In this document: positions 9,486 through 19,500 of the stretch, one piece after another
How the letters are laid out: the number at the start of each line of letters is the position of its first letter
Position numbering within the stretch: position 1 is the stretch's first letter
Assembly (NCBI GenBank): GCA_004335635.1
Contig: QAXH01005453.1
Span: forward strand, 726-24,998
From: Chloromonas sp. AAM2
Taxonomy: Eukaryota; Chlorophyta; Chlorophyceae; Chlamydomonadales; Chlamydomonadaceae
Direction of reading: 5' to 3'
Length of the DNA stretch: 24,273 bases
The notes under the pieces: generated by a model
What the model was told of the DNA's origin: nothing
Databases searched by the model: none
Seen by the model: only the letters and a program-made list of their open reading frames with translations
Position numbers and translations under genes: made by a program

Positions 9486-11347
9486 GAGAACCCTTGAAAG
9501 TGTGATGGCCTCTGACAAGCCTCGAAAGTCTAGGCTGTATAGCAACATAGCTGTCGATCAAACATACACATGCAGGAACGGTAAACAACTCAATGCCGAG
9601 GCTGCAGTCTAGCTGCATCAGGCTCTGCCGCCTTGGACCGCCATAAATAAGTAAACTGATCAACTGCAAATCATAGTATACCAGGTGGAGTTTAGCAGCT
9701 AGCAAACGTGCTGATTTCTTCGGGACAAACACGCGCAGACATACATTGTGTTTTGGAAAGGAAAAAAAGAGAGCCGTGGAGCAAGTCGACTGCACATAGG
9801 CCTTGCAGACAACACAAGCTCCTTAGTTGGTTAGTAGATATGGAGCAGCTGTTATCACACCGAGCATTGAGTTCAGTTTTCACGCAGCCTACATGAACCA
9901 ATGTCCTTGCTGCAGTTTAACAGGCCTCCACGGGCACTGGGCTCAACCGTTATGCCTATGACGAGTGCTCAAGCCTTGGAAAGCTTTCTTCACCAAACAT
10001 TAGTATACGGCGATCCCAACGAATAGTCTTGTGAAAGTGCATGCAATACCTCCATCATCATGGAAAAGATACCAACTCGCCAAACATTCGCTTTGTCATT
10101 GACACCTCCTAGAGCTGAGAAAAGCAGCAGACCGTTCAATGCTAAACACGTGACAGCAGAGAAGCAACTTCAAGCTGAAAACTCCAGGTTGACGCCAAAC
10201 AGTGGACATCCAATCGATGGTGACATGTGCTGTGATGAGGTTGACACGAGGCCAATGCAAAGTCGACTTCAATATGAATCATGTCCTCTGCATTGAACCT
10301 GCTGCATGGCAGTGTCAGCCACTTGGTGAGTAGTGGAATTGAAGCATTCAGAGCAAGTGGCAGACCTTTGCATCCTATTGTGATTCGAATCCAAGCGTTC
10401 AAAGGATTCAGCTGCTTCTGAATGCATCCAGAAGTTATTAGCATCCAGTGGCGTGGCCTAGGGGCTCTGCCCTAACTCAGCGACACTGCAAGGCAACACA
10501 GGCACCGAGCGAAACTGCTCACGGAATGCCTTGACAAACCGCATACCTGCAATCCTGTCGCATGGTTGAACAAAAACAATTATTACAACATGCAACATTC
10601 CGCACAATCGTGCATACCGTGACGGAATTACCATCAAAACGGTACCAGTGCCACAGTATAGTGCACAATGCACAATGCTCAGCCATATGGCAACCCACTT
10701 CAGATATCTTACTTGTTGTTCTGATCACAGTGTGCGTGCGGCAGCTACGTATGATGTCCGCAATGTATTTGTTTGGTTCTGATGCAATAGCAACGGATTA
10801 TGCATAATGTGTGCGCAGCAAGAAATCACACCTGCTCAGTGGGCTGACCAAACAGGAAAGAGAAAACCGGACCACTGCGCTCCGCCAAGGGTCTCGAACA
10901 AATGTTGAAAACTGTCTCATAAAAAGAAAAACAACTAGATGTTGTGCTGCTGTCTGCAATTCTATCACAGTACAGGTCAAAGCGCTTGAAGCGCATCACT
11001 CAAAATCCGATAATAACCACATTGGTTATCAATCAAACATGCGAACAAGTTCCAGAATGCTCTGCCCGATCTTGCTGTTGTTTATTTGTTGCCATGCTCA
11101 CTGTCTACCATGAAAGCCAGGCTCACATATATATATGCTCAGGCTCATATCCGTATTCATTACCCTCTGGGAAGGCAGAACGCATTTTTCCGCACCTTCC
11201 TTCCCATGCACTCACGACATAATCTCAAGGTTGATGCGACAATGAATCTCATCTCACACCGCGGCACCTGGCGCGATGCCATCCTGGCCAGCGGGTGATG
11301 TGCTACATCATAGTCAGAATCAAGGGATGTTGCAGCCAATGTTGGCC

Positions 11348-11383
11348 TCATAGGCTCAGCTGCTGCAGCGAGCTCTCTAAATC
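11348..11383 (-). other. Conserved mini terminal-exon candidate, unit B
   Basis: After the acceptor TGCCTGCAG, a phase-0 frame reads DLESSLQQLSL and a TGA stop. It differs from the unit A element by two residues, and both carry the stop at the same codon. Confidence 0.35.
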
Positions 11384-11878
11384 CTGCAGGCAATGAAACG
11401 CACTGTTGTCAGATTGCAGAAAGACACAGATCATAGGTCCAATGTCGCAGGATCCTGCAGGTGAATTAAAGACAATGCAACTAACTGTGGGATGTGGCAA
11501 GCAAAGCTTCAGTGCATCAGCACCAGCTACGCGGGCAACTAAAGGCAGTGTGTTCAATTGAGCAAGGTTGCGCCGTGGCCAATCTTCAAATCAAAGGGGT
11601 CATGAGTACGATGGCTGCACCAAACATCGCTACACAGTTTTGAGCCAGACCAACTTTTGTGTGCATGGTGTTGGAGCTTTGGGACGACACTTAGCTTTCA
11701 ACCATCTAACCCAACATGATGGGTCGGCAATGAACATGGCTGGAAAGAGGCACTTGCCACAGAGATACCCTTCACATGTGCGCTGAAACGATCCTCGGTC
11801 CGGGTGTTTGTTCATTGAGTTGGCGGGTAGACTAAAAGACTTGCATGCCGTCTGGTGGCCCAAACTCTTCCAGTGCTG

Positions 11879-11968
11879 TCAAACGACCGCATGCCGCTGG
11901 AGCCATTGTCCTCGTGTCACCAACAGATGCATGCATGCAGTTAAGGGCACAACAGCCTTCTGAGCAGT
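11879..11968 (-). CDS. TAZ copy B exon 6, candidate terminal exon
   Basis: The acceptor is AACTGTACAG, phase 0. The exon encodes TAQKAVVPLTACMHLLVTRG, then QWLQRHAVV and TGA. The same caveats apply as for the matching exon of copy A. Confidence 0.45.
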   Translation of the reverse strand, partial: TAQKAVVPLTACMHLLVTRGQWLQRHAVV

Positions 11969-13995
11969 CTGTACAGTTCATTTCAAGCATCATAGGCATA
12001 ATTCACTCTCACACTGTCTCACTCTCACACTGTCTCAGTTTTTGATGCTGTTTCGTCTGTAGGGTAGTGTTGGCACCAGTGCTGCTAGCTGCTATCAGCT
12101 GCCATGCTGTGTGCTCTGTTGCCTCACCTGCATCCAGGTGTGCATGTCTGTGGCCCTGTTGTGTGCGGCCTGGTGCAAAGGGCTGCTGGGCCCTGCCACA
12201 AACTGCTGCTTCACGGGACCGCACAACTTGCACTCAAGGTCCTGCAAATGTAAGGCACCAAGGCTGTGTGAAGCATGCGACATGCTGGATACCGCACATG
12301 ACCAGATGGTTGTGCAGCTAGATGGACAGCGCCTTGCATTGTTGTTGCATGCAGCTAGGCACAACCACTGGCAAACGACGCTGTTCCGGGCACAAACAGC
12401 CACGGTGGTTGGCAAGCAGACATGCATGGTGGTCCGCCTTCGTCATGGGTCGGAAGCAGATGATGTGCATGCACTGCCCTGGCATGCTTTCCTGGCATCA
12501 TGTATGCGTTGCCCGCACCTGGCAGTCCAGCATGTGCACCAGGACTTTGCGTGCTTGCATGCACCCTGGGTGAGAGCAGACCTCCGTCATGCGAGGGCAA
12601 TCTCGCAGCAGGTGAAGCCAAAGGGCGCGTCCCTGCTGCAAGCACTGCTGCTCGGGAGTCTCCAAAGCCGTGGCAGTGCCAGTTGAGCCCTGCAGCAACA
12701 GCAAGTGGTGCGCCAGGACAGGTATTTGATGAGCACCTAAAAGAGGTGAATACGTTTTCAGAAGGTCGTGGTGGTACTTGATTGATTTGTTACATCAGGG
12801 AAGCCGTCTTAGGACATGTGACGGGATGTGTACCGGCCTGACCCACCCCGAGCAAGAAAGGCGAAGAAAGGCAGGAACAAAGGCAGAAGTAGGCCCGAAG
12901 GCAGAAACGAACAAGGCAGAAAGGGAGGCAAGCGGCTACGAAAGACAGGAACAGAGCACAGAAGGTGCAAAGCCGGCTAGTCCAAGTGTGTCAAGCAAGG
13001 TGTCCATACATGCCATGAAAGGAGTCCATACGTGGCATACTTGTCAATCGTACAACGCCCGCAGCCGTGCAAGCCAACTGTGCAGCCATCTATTGAGCAG
13101 CACCTGTCTGGAAGGCCGTAGGAAGTGCGGGTGGATCACAAAGTCATGAGTTGCTGCATGGAAGGAGCTTTGGACGTGGCATGTGGCTCACCTCCTGATC
13201 TGCTCCCTGCCAACGCAGCAAGCTGTGTAGCAGAAACTCTGCAAACACCACCAGCTTCTCGTTGCCTGCAGTTAGTGACACCACTTGTGAAGGGCACAGC
13301 GTTTGCGGGTCGTACTCGCGCCCTGCTGAAGGGTCCATGTTGGCTGCAGCCTGTCCGTCAGGTTCGTCCTCCTCTTCACCCCAGCCGGAGCTGCTGCTGA
13401 GGCTTTGGGCATCCGATGCCAGCTGGGTACCCTGGGCGCCACAGGGGTAGCAGACCGTACTGGTGCTCCCAGGCGTAGTTGCGAGGCCCGCCTTCGCCGG
13501 TGGACGTTCACTTGAGATGTCGAGACTGACGCCAGCACACACAAGACAGTTGGATTGCTGCGGCACACAGTTCCAGCAGAGGGCAGTCTTGCTGTGCCGT
13601 CATAACATGCCAAACACTATCGTAGCACAGCAGATTTGCAGTTCTAATGCGCCGAAGTGAAATGTCCTTGTCCCAATAGTATGATAAAACTTACCGTGCA
13701 CTCGATGTAATGAGCTTGCAACTGTCTGAGCGGCGTACATGCCGAGGTCGCCGAGCAGCCGTTAACGCAAGCGGATGGGGGGCAGCTGTGGATGTGCTGC
13801 GCGTTGCAATAGTGGCGGGTACGCAATCTGGGACTGCCATTATTCAACTCCGGAATTGCGGCTGGCTCTCACCTTCAGAATGCCTCGGACTGCCGAGCAC
13901 TGCTGCACTCCACAGCAGCTCGACGAGCGACAGCACGAGCTGTGCTGGAAAGCCCGGAGCCATGTCACGCCATTCGTGTCTTGGGTATGCTGCAT
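11879..13995 (-). CDS. TAZ-type zinc-finger protein, copy B (six exons)
   Basis: This is the tandem paralogue of the gene at 6743-8587, in the same orientation. Exons: 13995-13873, 13796-13695, 13557-13192, 12689-12519, 12241-12128, 11968-11879, all joined in phase 0. From the ATG at 13995 they predict 321 residues. Every zinc-binding His and Cys of copy A is kept. Indels between copies keep frame: exon 1 is two codons shorter and exon 3 three codons longer. Exons 2, 4, 5 and 6 have identical lengths. Changes in the coding parts are mostly substitutions that leave the frame open, whereas introns 2, 3 and 4 differ in length and sequence. That contrast is the main evidence that these exons are real. 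The second TAZ domain lacks a third zinc site here too. The 5' end is as uncertain as in copy A. Confidence 0.74.
12006..12037. repeat. Two 16-bp units CTCTCACACTGTCTCA, copy B
   Basis: This is the counterpart of 6870-6901 in the last intron of TAZ copy B. The repeat number is unchanged since the duplication or its homogenisation. Confidence 0.85.
12128..12241 (-). CDS. TAZ copy B exon 5
   Basis: The acceptor is ACATTTGCAG and the donor is ATGCAG|GTGAGG. The exon encodes DLECKLCGPVKQQF and ends TDMHTWMQ, almost identical to copy A. Confidence 0.73.
12519..12689 (-). CDS. TAZ copy B exon 4: second TAZ domain
   Basis: The acceptor is TTGCTGCAG and the donor is TGCCAG|GTGCGG. The exon encodes ALWLHLLRDCPRMTEV, CSHPGC and KVLVHMLDCQ. 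Only a handful of bases differ from copy A in this exon. Confidence 0.77.
13192..13557 (-). CDS. TAZ copy B exon 3
   Basis: The acceptor is GTGTGCCGCAG and the donor is CAGGAG|GTGAGC. The exon begins QSNCLVCAG, so the CxxC is kept. The next 40 or so residues do not align with copy A. From QLASDAQS to the end the two copies are close, with an acidic SSSSGWGEEEDEPD segment. Confidence 0.75.
13695..13796 (-). CDS. TAZ copy B exon 2
   Basis: The acceptor is ACGCGCAG and the donor is TGCACG|GTAAGT. The exon encodes HIHSCPPSACVNGC and ACTPLRQLQAHYIECT. It has the same length as in copy A. Confidence 0.75.
13873..13995 (-). CDS. TAZ copy B exon 1
   Basis: The exon encodes MQHTQDTNGVTWLRAFQHSS and a Cys-rich stretch ending CGVQQCSAVRGILK; the donor is CTGAAG|GTGAGA. 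If it is an internal exon, it starts at 13989 after GGAATGCAG. Confidence 0.65.
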
Positions 13996-14009
13996 TCCTC
14001 GCGCGCTTG

Positions 14010-16290
14010 CTGTATGTGGTCACCCGGGGTTTAGGCCACCCGAAGTTAGAGAGTTCAAAGGGCGCTGGTACAGCAGAACAGCGTTCCAGTCCTCAGTAAC
14101 GCCGGGTCAGACTGGACGGTAGGATAGAAAAATAGGGCGTGTATGGACATGTATGGGCGACCACGAATCCCAATGCTCCGGGTCCTTACCCTAGGAAGCC
14201 AAAGAACGCATGCAGCGCCTGGGGCGCCTTTATATTATCGCCTCGAGCAGGCTCAGGGGCCTCCCTGATTTTCTTTATATGCTACTATCCACCCGTTACC
14301 ACTACTCCACTTTTATATGCTACTATCCGCCGGTTTTTCTTCGAGTATCGATGGGTTTCCTTGGGTAAGCCTTTTCTCCTATAAACGTGGGCGATTAATA
14401 TTGCTAAAGTTATTTTGTACTCGAGGTGACGTCAATCATGGTCCCGCCGACGGACAAGCACCTTGCCAAAAACAAAAAGAAGTTTGCCTGTTCTGGGACA
14501 ACATCTGGGAATATCGCCAGGCCCTAATCAAATGCTTGACACGCCATGCCCTTTGTATTGTAATGGCTGCCTTTTTCACTCCCGTTGTGTGTGGACTGTG
14601 AATAAATGCGCCATACCAGCAGGTGTGCCAAAGCTGTCGCCACACGTGCGCGCAGTGAAGGTCCCCAGCAAGCCATTTTGTGACCCACACATTGGCCGAG
14701 TGGCGGCAACACTGGGAGCACTGCACAAATTGTGGCACAGCTGCAAAACGGCGTCACGATGCTGCCTGCGGGATCTGAAAACGATGCGACATGCACCGAG
14801 CCTCAGAAAGCGTCCGTAGGGTTCGAGTCAGCTGTAGGCAAGGCTAGAAAAGCTTTCCAGAGCACGGGCTTGTCTGTGAACGAAACAAGCACAGGCAGCA
14901 AAGGGTTCCCAGCAGCGGTTGCCCAGCAGCGGTTGCCCAGCAGAGGTGGCCCGGCAGAGGTGGCCCGGCAGACGTGGCCCGGCAGCGGTGGCCCAGCAAA
15001 GGTGGCTCAGGACGATAGGCTGCTATCGCAATTCGCAAGGATATTAATTGAACTGTTGTTGCATTGTGTGCTCTGGCCAGACCCAAACGTCCAATCATTG
15101 ATAATGCAGTGCACAAACATGTCTGATAATGCATCGCAGCACTCCTCAATCATGATGGTGATGGTTTAGCTCCAGGCGCAGCTGCCAGTGCATGCCGATG
15201 CATCCACGTGACAAGATGCCAGTCTCATAGATAATATAGATATAGAGATAATAGTATAGATGAACCCAACGCAACCGCAGCCACTGCAGTCTCAAAGAAC
15301 ATTCCTGCATGGTGGAGGTGTCAGCACCCGTCAGGGGCAGCACAATGCTATCCAACTAACAACAGGATGTGCATGAGCTGCGTGCCTTGAATCCTTAGCA
15401 GATATACACATACAGGATGCCTCTCTGTTCACATGGGAGTGTCCTCGGTTGCCCACCTGTGTCGTATTGGGTACAGCAGCAAGACGAGTCGGCAGCTTAA
15501 GACCTTACAACCACACAAGCCTGAGCAATAACGAGGTACTGCCTTCTCGCCTTGCATGGTGTGAGTCAGGGTGACAATTTCTTACATCCTGGCAAACTGG
15601 TCAAAGGTTCGTTGCTTGACAGATTCTGGAGCAACAACTTTTCACATTGGTCTGTCACACCTTTGATTGCTGCGCATCAAAAAAGAAGTTTGCCAGTGCT
15701 GGGACAATTCTGCGTGACTCCTGCACTGACTTCTGTGTGACTCCATGCACAGGGCACCAGGGTGCTATGACACTCAACTGACACACTCTGCACTGGCAGT
15801 TTGGAAACCAAGCTCTGCCTTCAATTGAGAAATCTGTCGACATGCAGCAGGCCACAGCATCACGCACCGTAGCTGAGGCACTGCGCAACTTGATGCAATC
15901 TTGGGATTCATCTCAAACTTGAAGTCAAGTTGAAGTATTAAACTCGGACGAGATTTGTTATGTCATGTCGCTGTTAAATTGCGGACGATAGACGGCCAGA
16001 GACGCGAGCCTTTTATGTGCCTGGCTAACACTGGAGCTGACACGATTTATGTAAATTGCAAAAGCGGATACCCATCAGCACGCATCAGACTTTACACCAA
16101 CAAAGTGCAAACCGTGATATGGTATGCCAAGAATCTCCAAGTGATGAATACAATGCCCGGGTTGGGGCCGCTGTTTGTGCATCCCAATCTGTCAGGGAGA
16201 CAAGCCCTTTGACAGCACAACATCCACACAGATGTGCTATCACAGGGCTTGCCCGCAGCACAAGCATAAAACTGGCGTCAATTGACATGA
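14010..16290. other. Spacer between ESF1 3' end and TAZ copy B; no gene supported
   Basis: This region lies between the ESF1 stop and TAZ copy B exon 1, so it should contain the ESF1 3' UTR and the copy B promoter. I see a 14-bp minisatellite, an AT-rich GATA-like patch near 15225-15260, and two related snippets near 14474 and 15681. Open frames are short and unrecognised. Confidence 0.45.
14913..15010. repeat. 14-bp minisatellite, seven units
   Basis: Seven consecutive 14-bp units of the form CAGCGGTTGCCCAG or CAGAGGTGGCCCGG occur with one to four differences between neighbours. The period is not a multiple of three, so the open frame running through it is unlikely to be coding. Confidence 0.92.
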
Positions 16291-16576
16291 TTACTTTGCA
16301 GTCTTTGGCTTCTTTACAGAACCCACAGCAGCTTCTGTGGCAGCTGTCCCCTGCTGCTGCCCCTTGCGCTTAAGTTTTGCCACCATTCCTTTCAATTCAT
16401 TGAACTCCTGCTTTTGTTGCTGCTCTTGCCGTTGCTGCTGCGAAGGGGCTGGCGCCTGCTGTTGGCCGTCCTGAACCCCTTTGCGTGGCACCCCATTGGC
16501 TGCCGATGGCTTGGTCTGTGCTTTCTTAAAGGTGCGCAGTTGCTGGGTCAACTCGGTGCCTTTGATTGCCTTGAAC
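16291..16576 (-). CDS. ESF1: ESF1 terminal exon w11: end of NUC153 and Lys-rich tail
   Basis: The acceptor is AACCTGCAG, phase 2, and the exon ends at TAA. It encodes [18 protein letters not shown], a Gln-rich stretch, and [15 protein letters not shown], ending VKKPKTAK. The family C-terminus likewise ends in a hydrophobic and Lys/Arg-rich helix. A TGTAA box, the usual poly(A) signal of volvocine algae, sits about 200 nt downstream of the stop on the minus strand (16092-16096). It is a candidate 3' end only. Confidence 0.92.
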
Positions 16577-19500
16577 CTGCAGCAACAAACACCGCCAGCT
16601 TGAGTTCAAGTGCACCATCTATGTACTGACTGGCACAGGAAAAGGTCAACAGGGGGGTTCTATAGAAAATGACCTTAGGTGGAAGTGGGTATCTCTGAAC
16701 CACTTGTACGAATGCTGACGGTGTAAGGAGCTCGACTCCAAGGTTTCAGGTCATTCTGAGATGGTTGACAGGGTGGTATAAAAGTCCTCCGCAAGGCCCG
16801 AGCTACTTTTTCGACCTTTTTGAGTATTTCTTGTTTTACGGCTCAATCACAACGAATTCAAGGCTTTTGAAGATGTGGTTGGTTGCGGCTCGTCAAGATC
16901 TACCCAAAACCACCTTCATTTCCAAGATTGACCTTGTGGGTGGTTTGTTATGGGCTGGGAAGTGTCAGAGGGTGCTGGCGCTGGCGTGGCCTGGGTCATC
17001 TGCGGCGCCAGGCCGCAGGTCATGCAATCAACGATCCAAAGCCGGATGCAGAGCAGAATGTGCTTGCATACCTTGAAAGTGAAGTTCACCTTTGGCATGC
17101 CCCCATGGCTTTGATGACCCATAAGTGAGGCAATGTTTAAGTGAACTATGCAGCTAAGTTGTCCAGGGGAGAGGCCTTGACAAGAGCTTTCGATTGAGCC
17201 TATTGTCATGTAATTCTGAGCCTTTTCTGGGTGGTTTCCAAAAGTCGTCCTATTTTGGGAAGTCCGAGGACAGTTTTTGTGCCAGGGTCATGGACCTTTT
17301 CACCCCCCCCCCTAGGCTCGCCATATCAATCGGATACCATACCTGACTTGCAGCCCAGAATCTATATGCAAAGAGGCTAATCACGAGAATGTCGGCAACC
17401 TGCTGGACAGCAGATAGAAGTAGAATGCTGTCTGGCAGGCAACTGACAAAGCCGCCCGAGCCATGTGGCATGGAATGTCAGTTCCACTAGCAACAGAAAG
17501 GTCCAGCTCATGCCCAATCGCCCCTTCCTCTTATCCATACTACGGATTTATGATAGATCCCTTTCACGTCATACCTTGGGTCTGTAGGATCCAGTGCAAA
17601 TTCATGATCTGCCACAAGCCCCTGAAACCGTGGGTCCTGCAGATCCGCTGTGAAGCCCGCAGCGTCGTCATCATCCCGGAACGTGGCGGCCAACTCCCGT
17701 GCCTTCTCCTTCTTCGCTGCCCGCCGCGCCTTCTTTCCCCGCAAGGCGGCTGCACTGGCTGCTGGTGCTCCTGCTCCAGCCCCTGCTGCCTGCTGCTGCT
17801 GCTGGCTGGCAGGTGCCTGCTGCTGCTTATGTGCGTGACGGGCCAAGGCGGCAACAGCACCAGGCGCACCTTTGAGAGCTGCCAGCCTGCATGGCAAGCA
17901 AGGACAGGCACTAGTGGAGGAGCCTTAGAATTCATGCTTTGTAGGTTTTCTGCACAGTAAACGACCTAGCCTCAGCCTATGTGCGCCAAGGCTGCAGCCA
18001 GGCTTGTGTCACGGGCTGCGCGAAAGTACAACAGCGGAGAGCACTGGTCCATCTTTCTGTCATGTGGGCTGCAGCAGCAAACAAGTACGAAAGGTGGCCA
18101 GATCAAGGATCTCAAAATGGCTCTACGAGCATTACAAGGAGCCCCCCCGGGTGTTCTCGGACTACACAACAGCTGCAAAGTTGCAAACGATGGATTTGAA
18201 AAACACATCTGGTTCCGTAAAAGCTGCTCTGGAAGTCAACCGTGGTGAACGGCTGTCTTGGACGTGCGTAGGCAGAGCTGTCTAGTCAGTGCACTTGAAT
18301 TCAAAAGCGCGTGTGGCGAACGAGATTGCTGGGCTCAGTTACGTGGCTATCATAATACAGCTTCGTTTTTGCAACGTCTTCAACCGCCTTTGGCGTTTGC
18401 TCTCACCAGACCACGCAGCGTTATGCATCACATCTAGCGACTGATGATGTCTATTGCAGGGAATCCGTCATGTCTGATGAGAACCTCGGCCATACAGAAT
18501 GACCACCAGCGAAATCCTCCACATTGAAAGGCCCTCAGCAATAGCTACGCGTCGGATCAGTGCTGTTCGGCCACTGCCAGTGTCGTTAGGTCAAGCGGCT
18601 GGGCACGGATACATGGCAGTTGATCCTTGGCGATACGAGGCATAGTCCTGGTTTTGCCATGGCCAGACCTCTGGCTGCTTCTCATGACAGGCGCATTCTC
18701 AAGCAGACCGGCGGATTGTTGCGCTCGACCGTGCTATGCGTGCTGTGCATGCACGCCCTGCGGGTTACAGAACCTTGCCAGAGGAACCCTTTTGCTGCTG
18801 CAGCATGCCTGCCCTTGGGGAACATTGGGTTCAAGTGCAGTGCTCAGAGCGGCTATCCAAGTACGCATTTAAGACTTGACTGACGCGTTCACGGCATTCT
18901 GTCCTCGCAGGTGGCATTTGTTTGAAGTCAGCCATTCATCGGCCAGCCCAAGGATTGCTTCATGCACGCCAACCACACTACGCAAGGTGAAGCAAACGTC
19001 AACTGCGCTCGTACTACAGCCTGCAGCTTTCTTGGCAGCCTCGTGGATAGCTGCGTTCGTTGTCGATTTTCAAACGAATGGCGATGATCACCAGTAGGTA
19101 GCCGGTAAGAAGCTGGTACCTCGCTTGAGTGGCCAGTGCTTGCATGAACCCTAATGCCGGGTCTGCTTTTTCAGGTTGCTGGATCTCTTTATTCTGTAAC
19201 TCTAACGTAGGTCAGCTTTCCATATTCACCACAAAAATCCATGCTGACCGCCAGCACCTTTTCCTTTCATCACCGTGCATGCTCGTTGCAGAGCGCAGCC
19301 TGGCGCATGTACCACTAGGCAGTGGGGCTAGCGCACGCAGAATCCTGTGATGGCCCATGCGACGCTCGCAAAGACGTCCAGACCAGGCGCTACACGATGC
19401 TGAAATGGGTAGTGCTCATGGGAAGCATGGAAAGCTGATGACCTGGTGAGTGGAGGTATGGTGACAGTGTCCTCTATTGGTGTGCACATGTCCGCCACAG

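Larger units (their letters stand above)
8600..11340. other. Spacer between the TAZ copies; no gene supported
   Basis: This region must hold the promoter and any 5' exons of TAZ copy A. One candidate is a minus-strand frame from an ATG at 8940 to a stop at 8776, which reads VCTKCSNAATALFLQALVRG in its middle. It has no copy B counterpart that I can see. A plus-strand frame at 10060-10296 is unrecognised. The region also contains an AAC microsatellite and a telomere-like stretch. Confidence 0.45.
11731..14010 (-). repeat. Segmental tandem duplication, unit B
   Basis: This is the partner of 6595-8600, about 5.1-5.4 kb away. It is longer mainly because the intron between exons 3 and 4 is about 500 bp here against about 250 bp in unit A. 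Weaker similarity may extend farther out on both sides. Confidence 0.9.

Noticed and set aside
9448..9795. Minus-strand frame ending in poly-Cys
   Set aside because: The poly-Cys comes from the AAC microsatellite read on the other strand, and the rest resembles no protein.
10060..10296. 78-codon plus-strand frame starting MEKIPTRQ
   Set aside because: It has an ATG start and plausible composition, but no recognised family, no partner exon and no repeat copy to compare.
12111..12686. 191-codon plus-strand open frame, with a counterpart at 6975-7535 (186 codons)
   Set aside because: It lies antisense to TAZ exons 4 and 5. The minus-strand reading has matched splice sites, consistent phase and a zinc-binding pattern, while the plus-strand frame diverges completely across the intron region.
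14436..14738. IQ-motif-like string on the minus strand
   Set aside because: There is a single loose match in a short frame, no second motif and no supporting splice structure.
14815..14830. GGTTCGAGTC resembling a tRNA T-loop
   Set aside because: No acceptor stem, D-arm or anticodon arm can be drawn around it.
16050..18880. Weak similarity between frames near 16050-16100 and 18830-18880 (SGYPS followed by RL)
   Set aside because: The shared stretch is short and the DNA match is patchy. It is not enough to claim a repeat.
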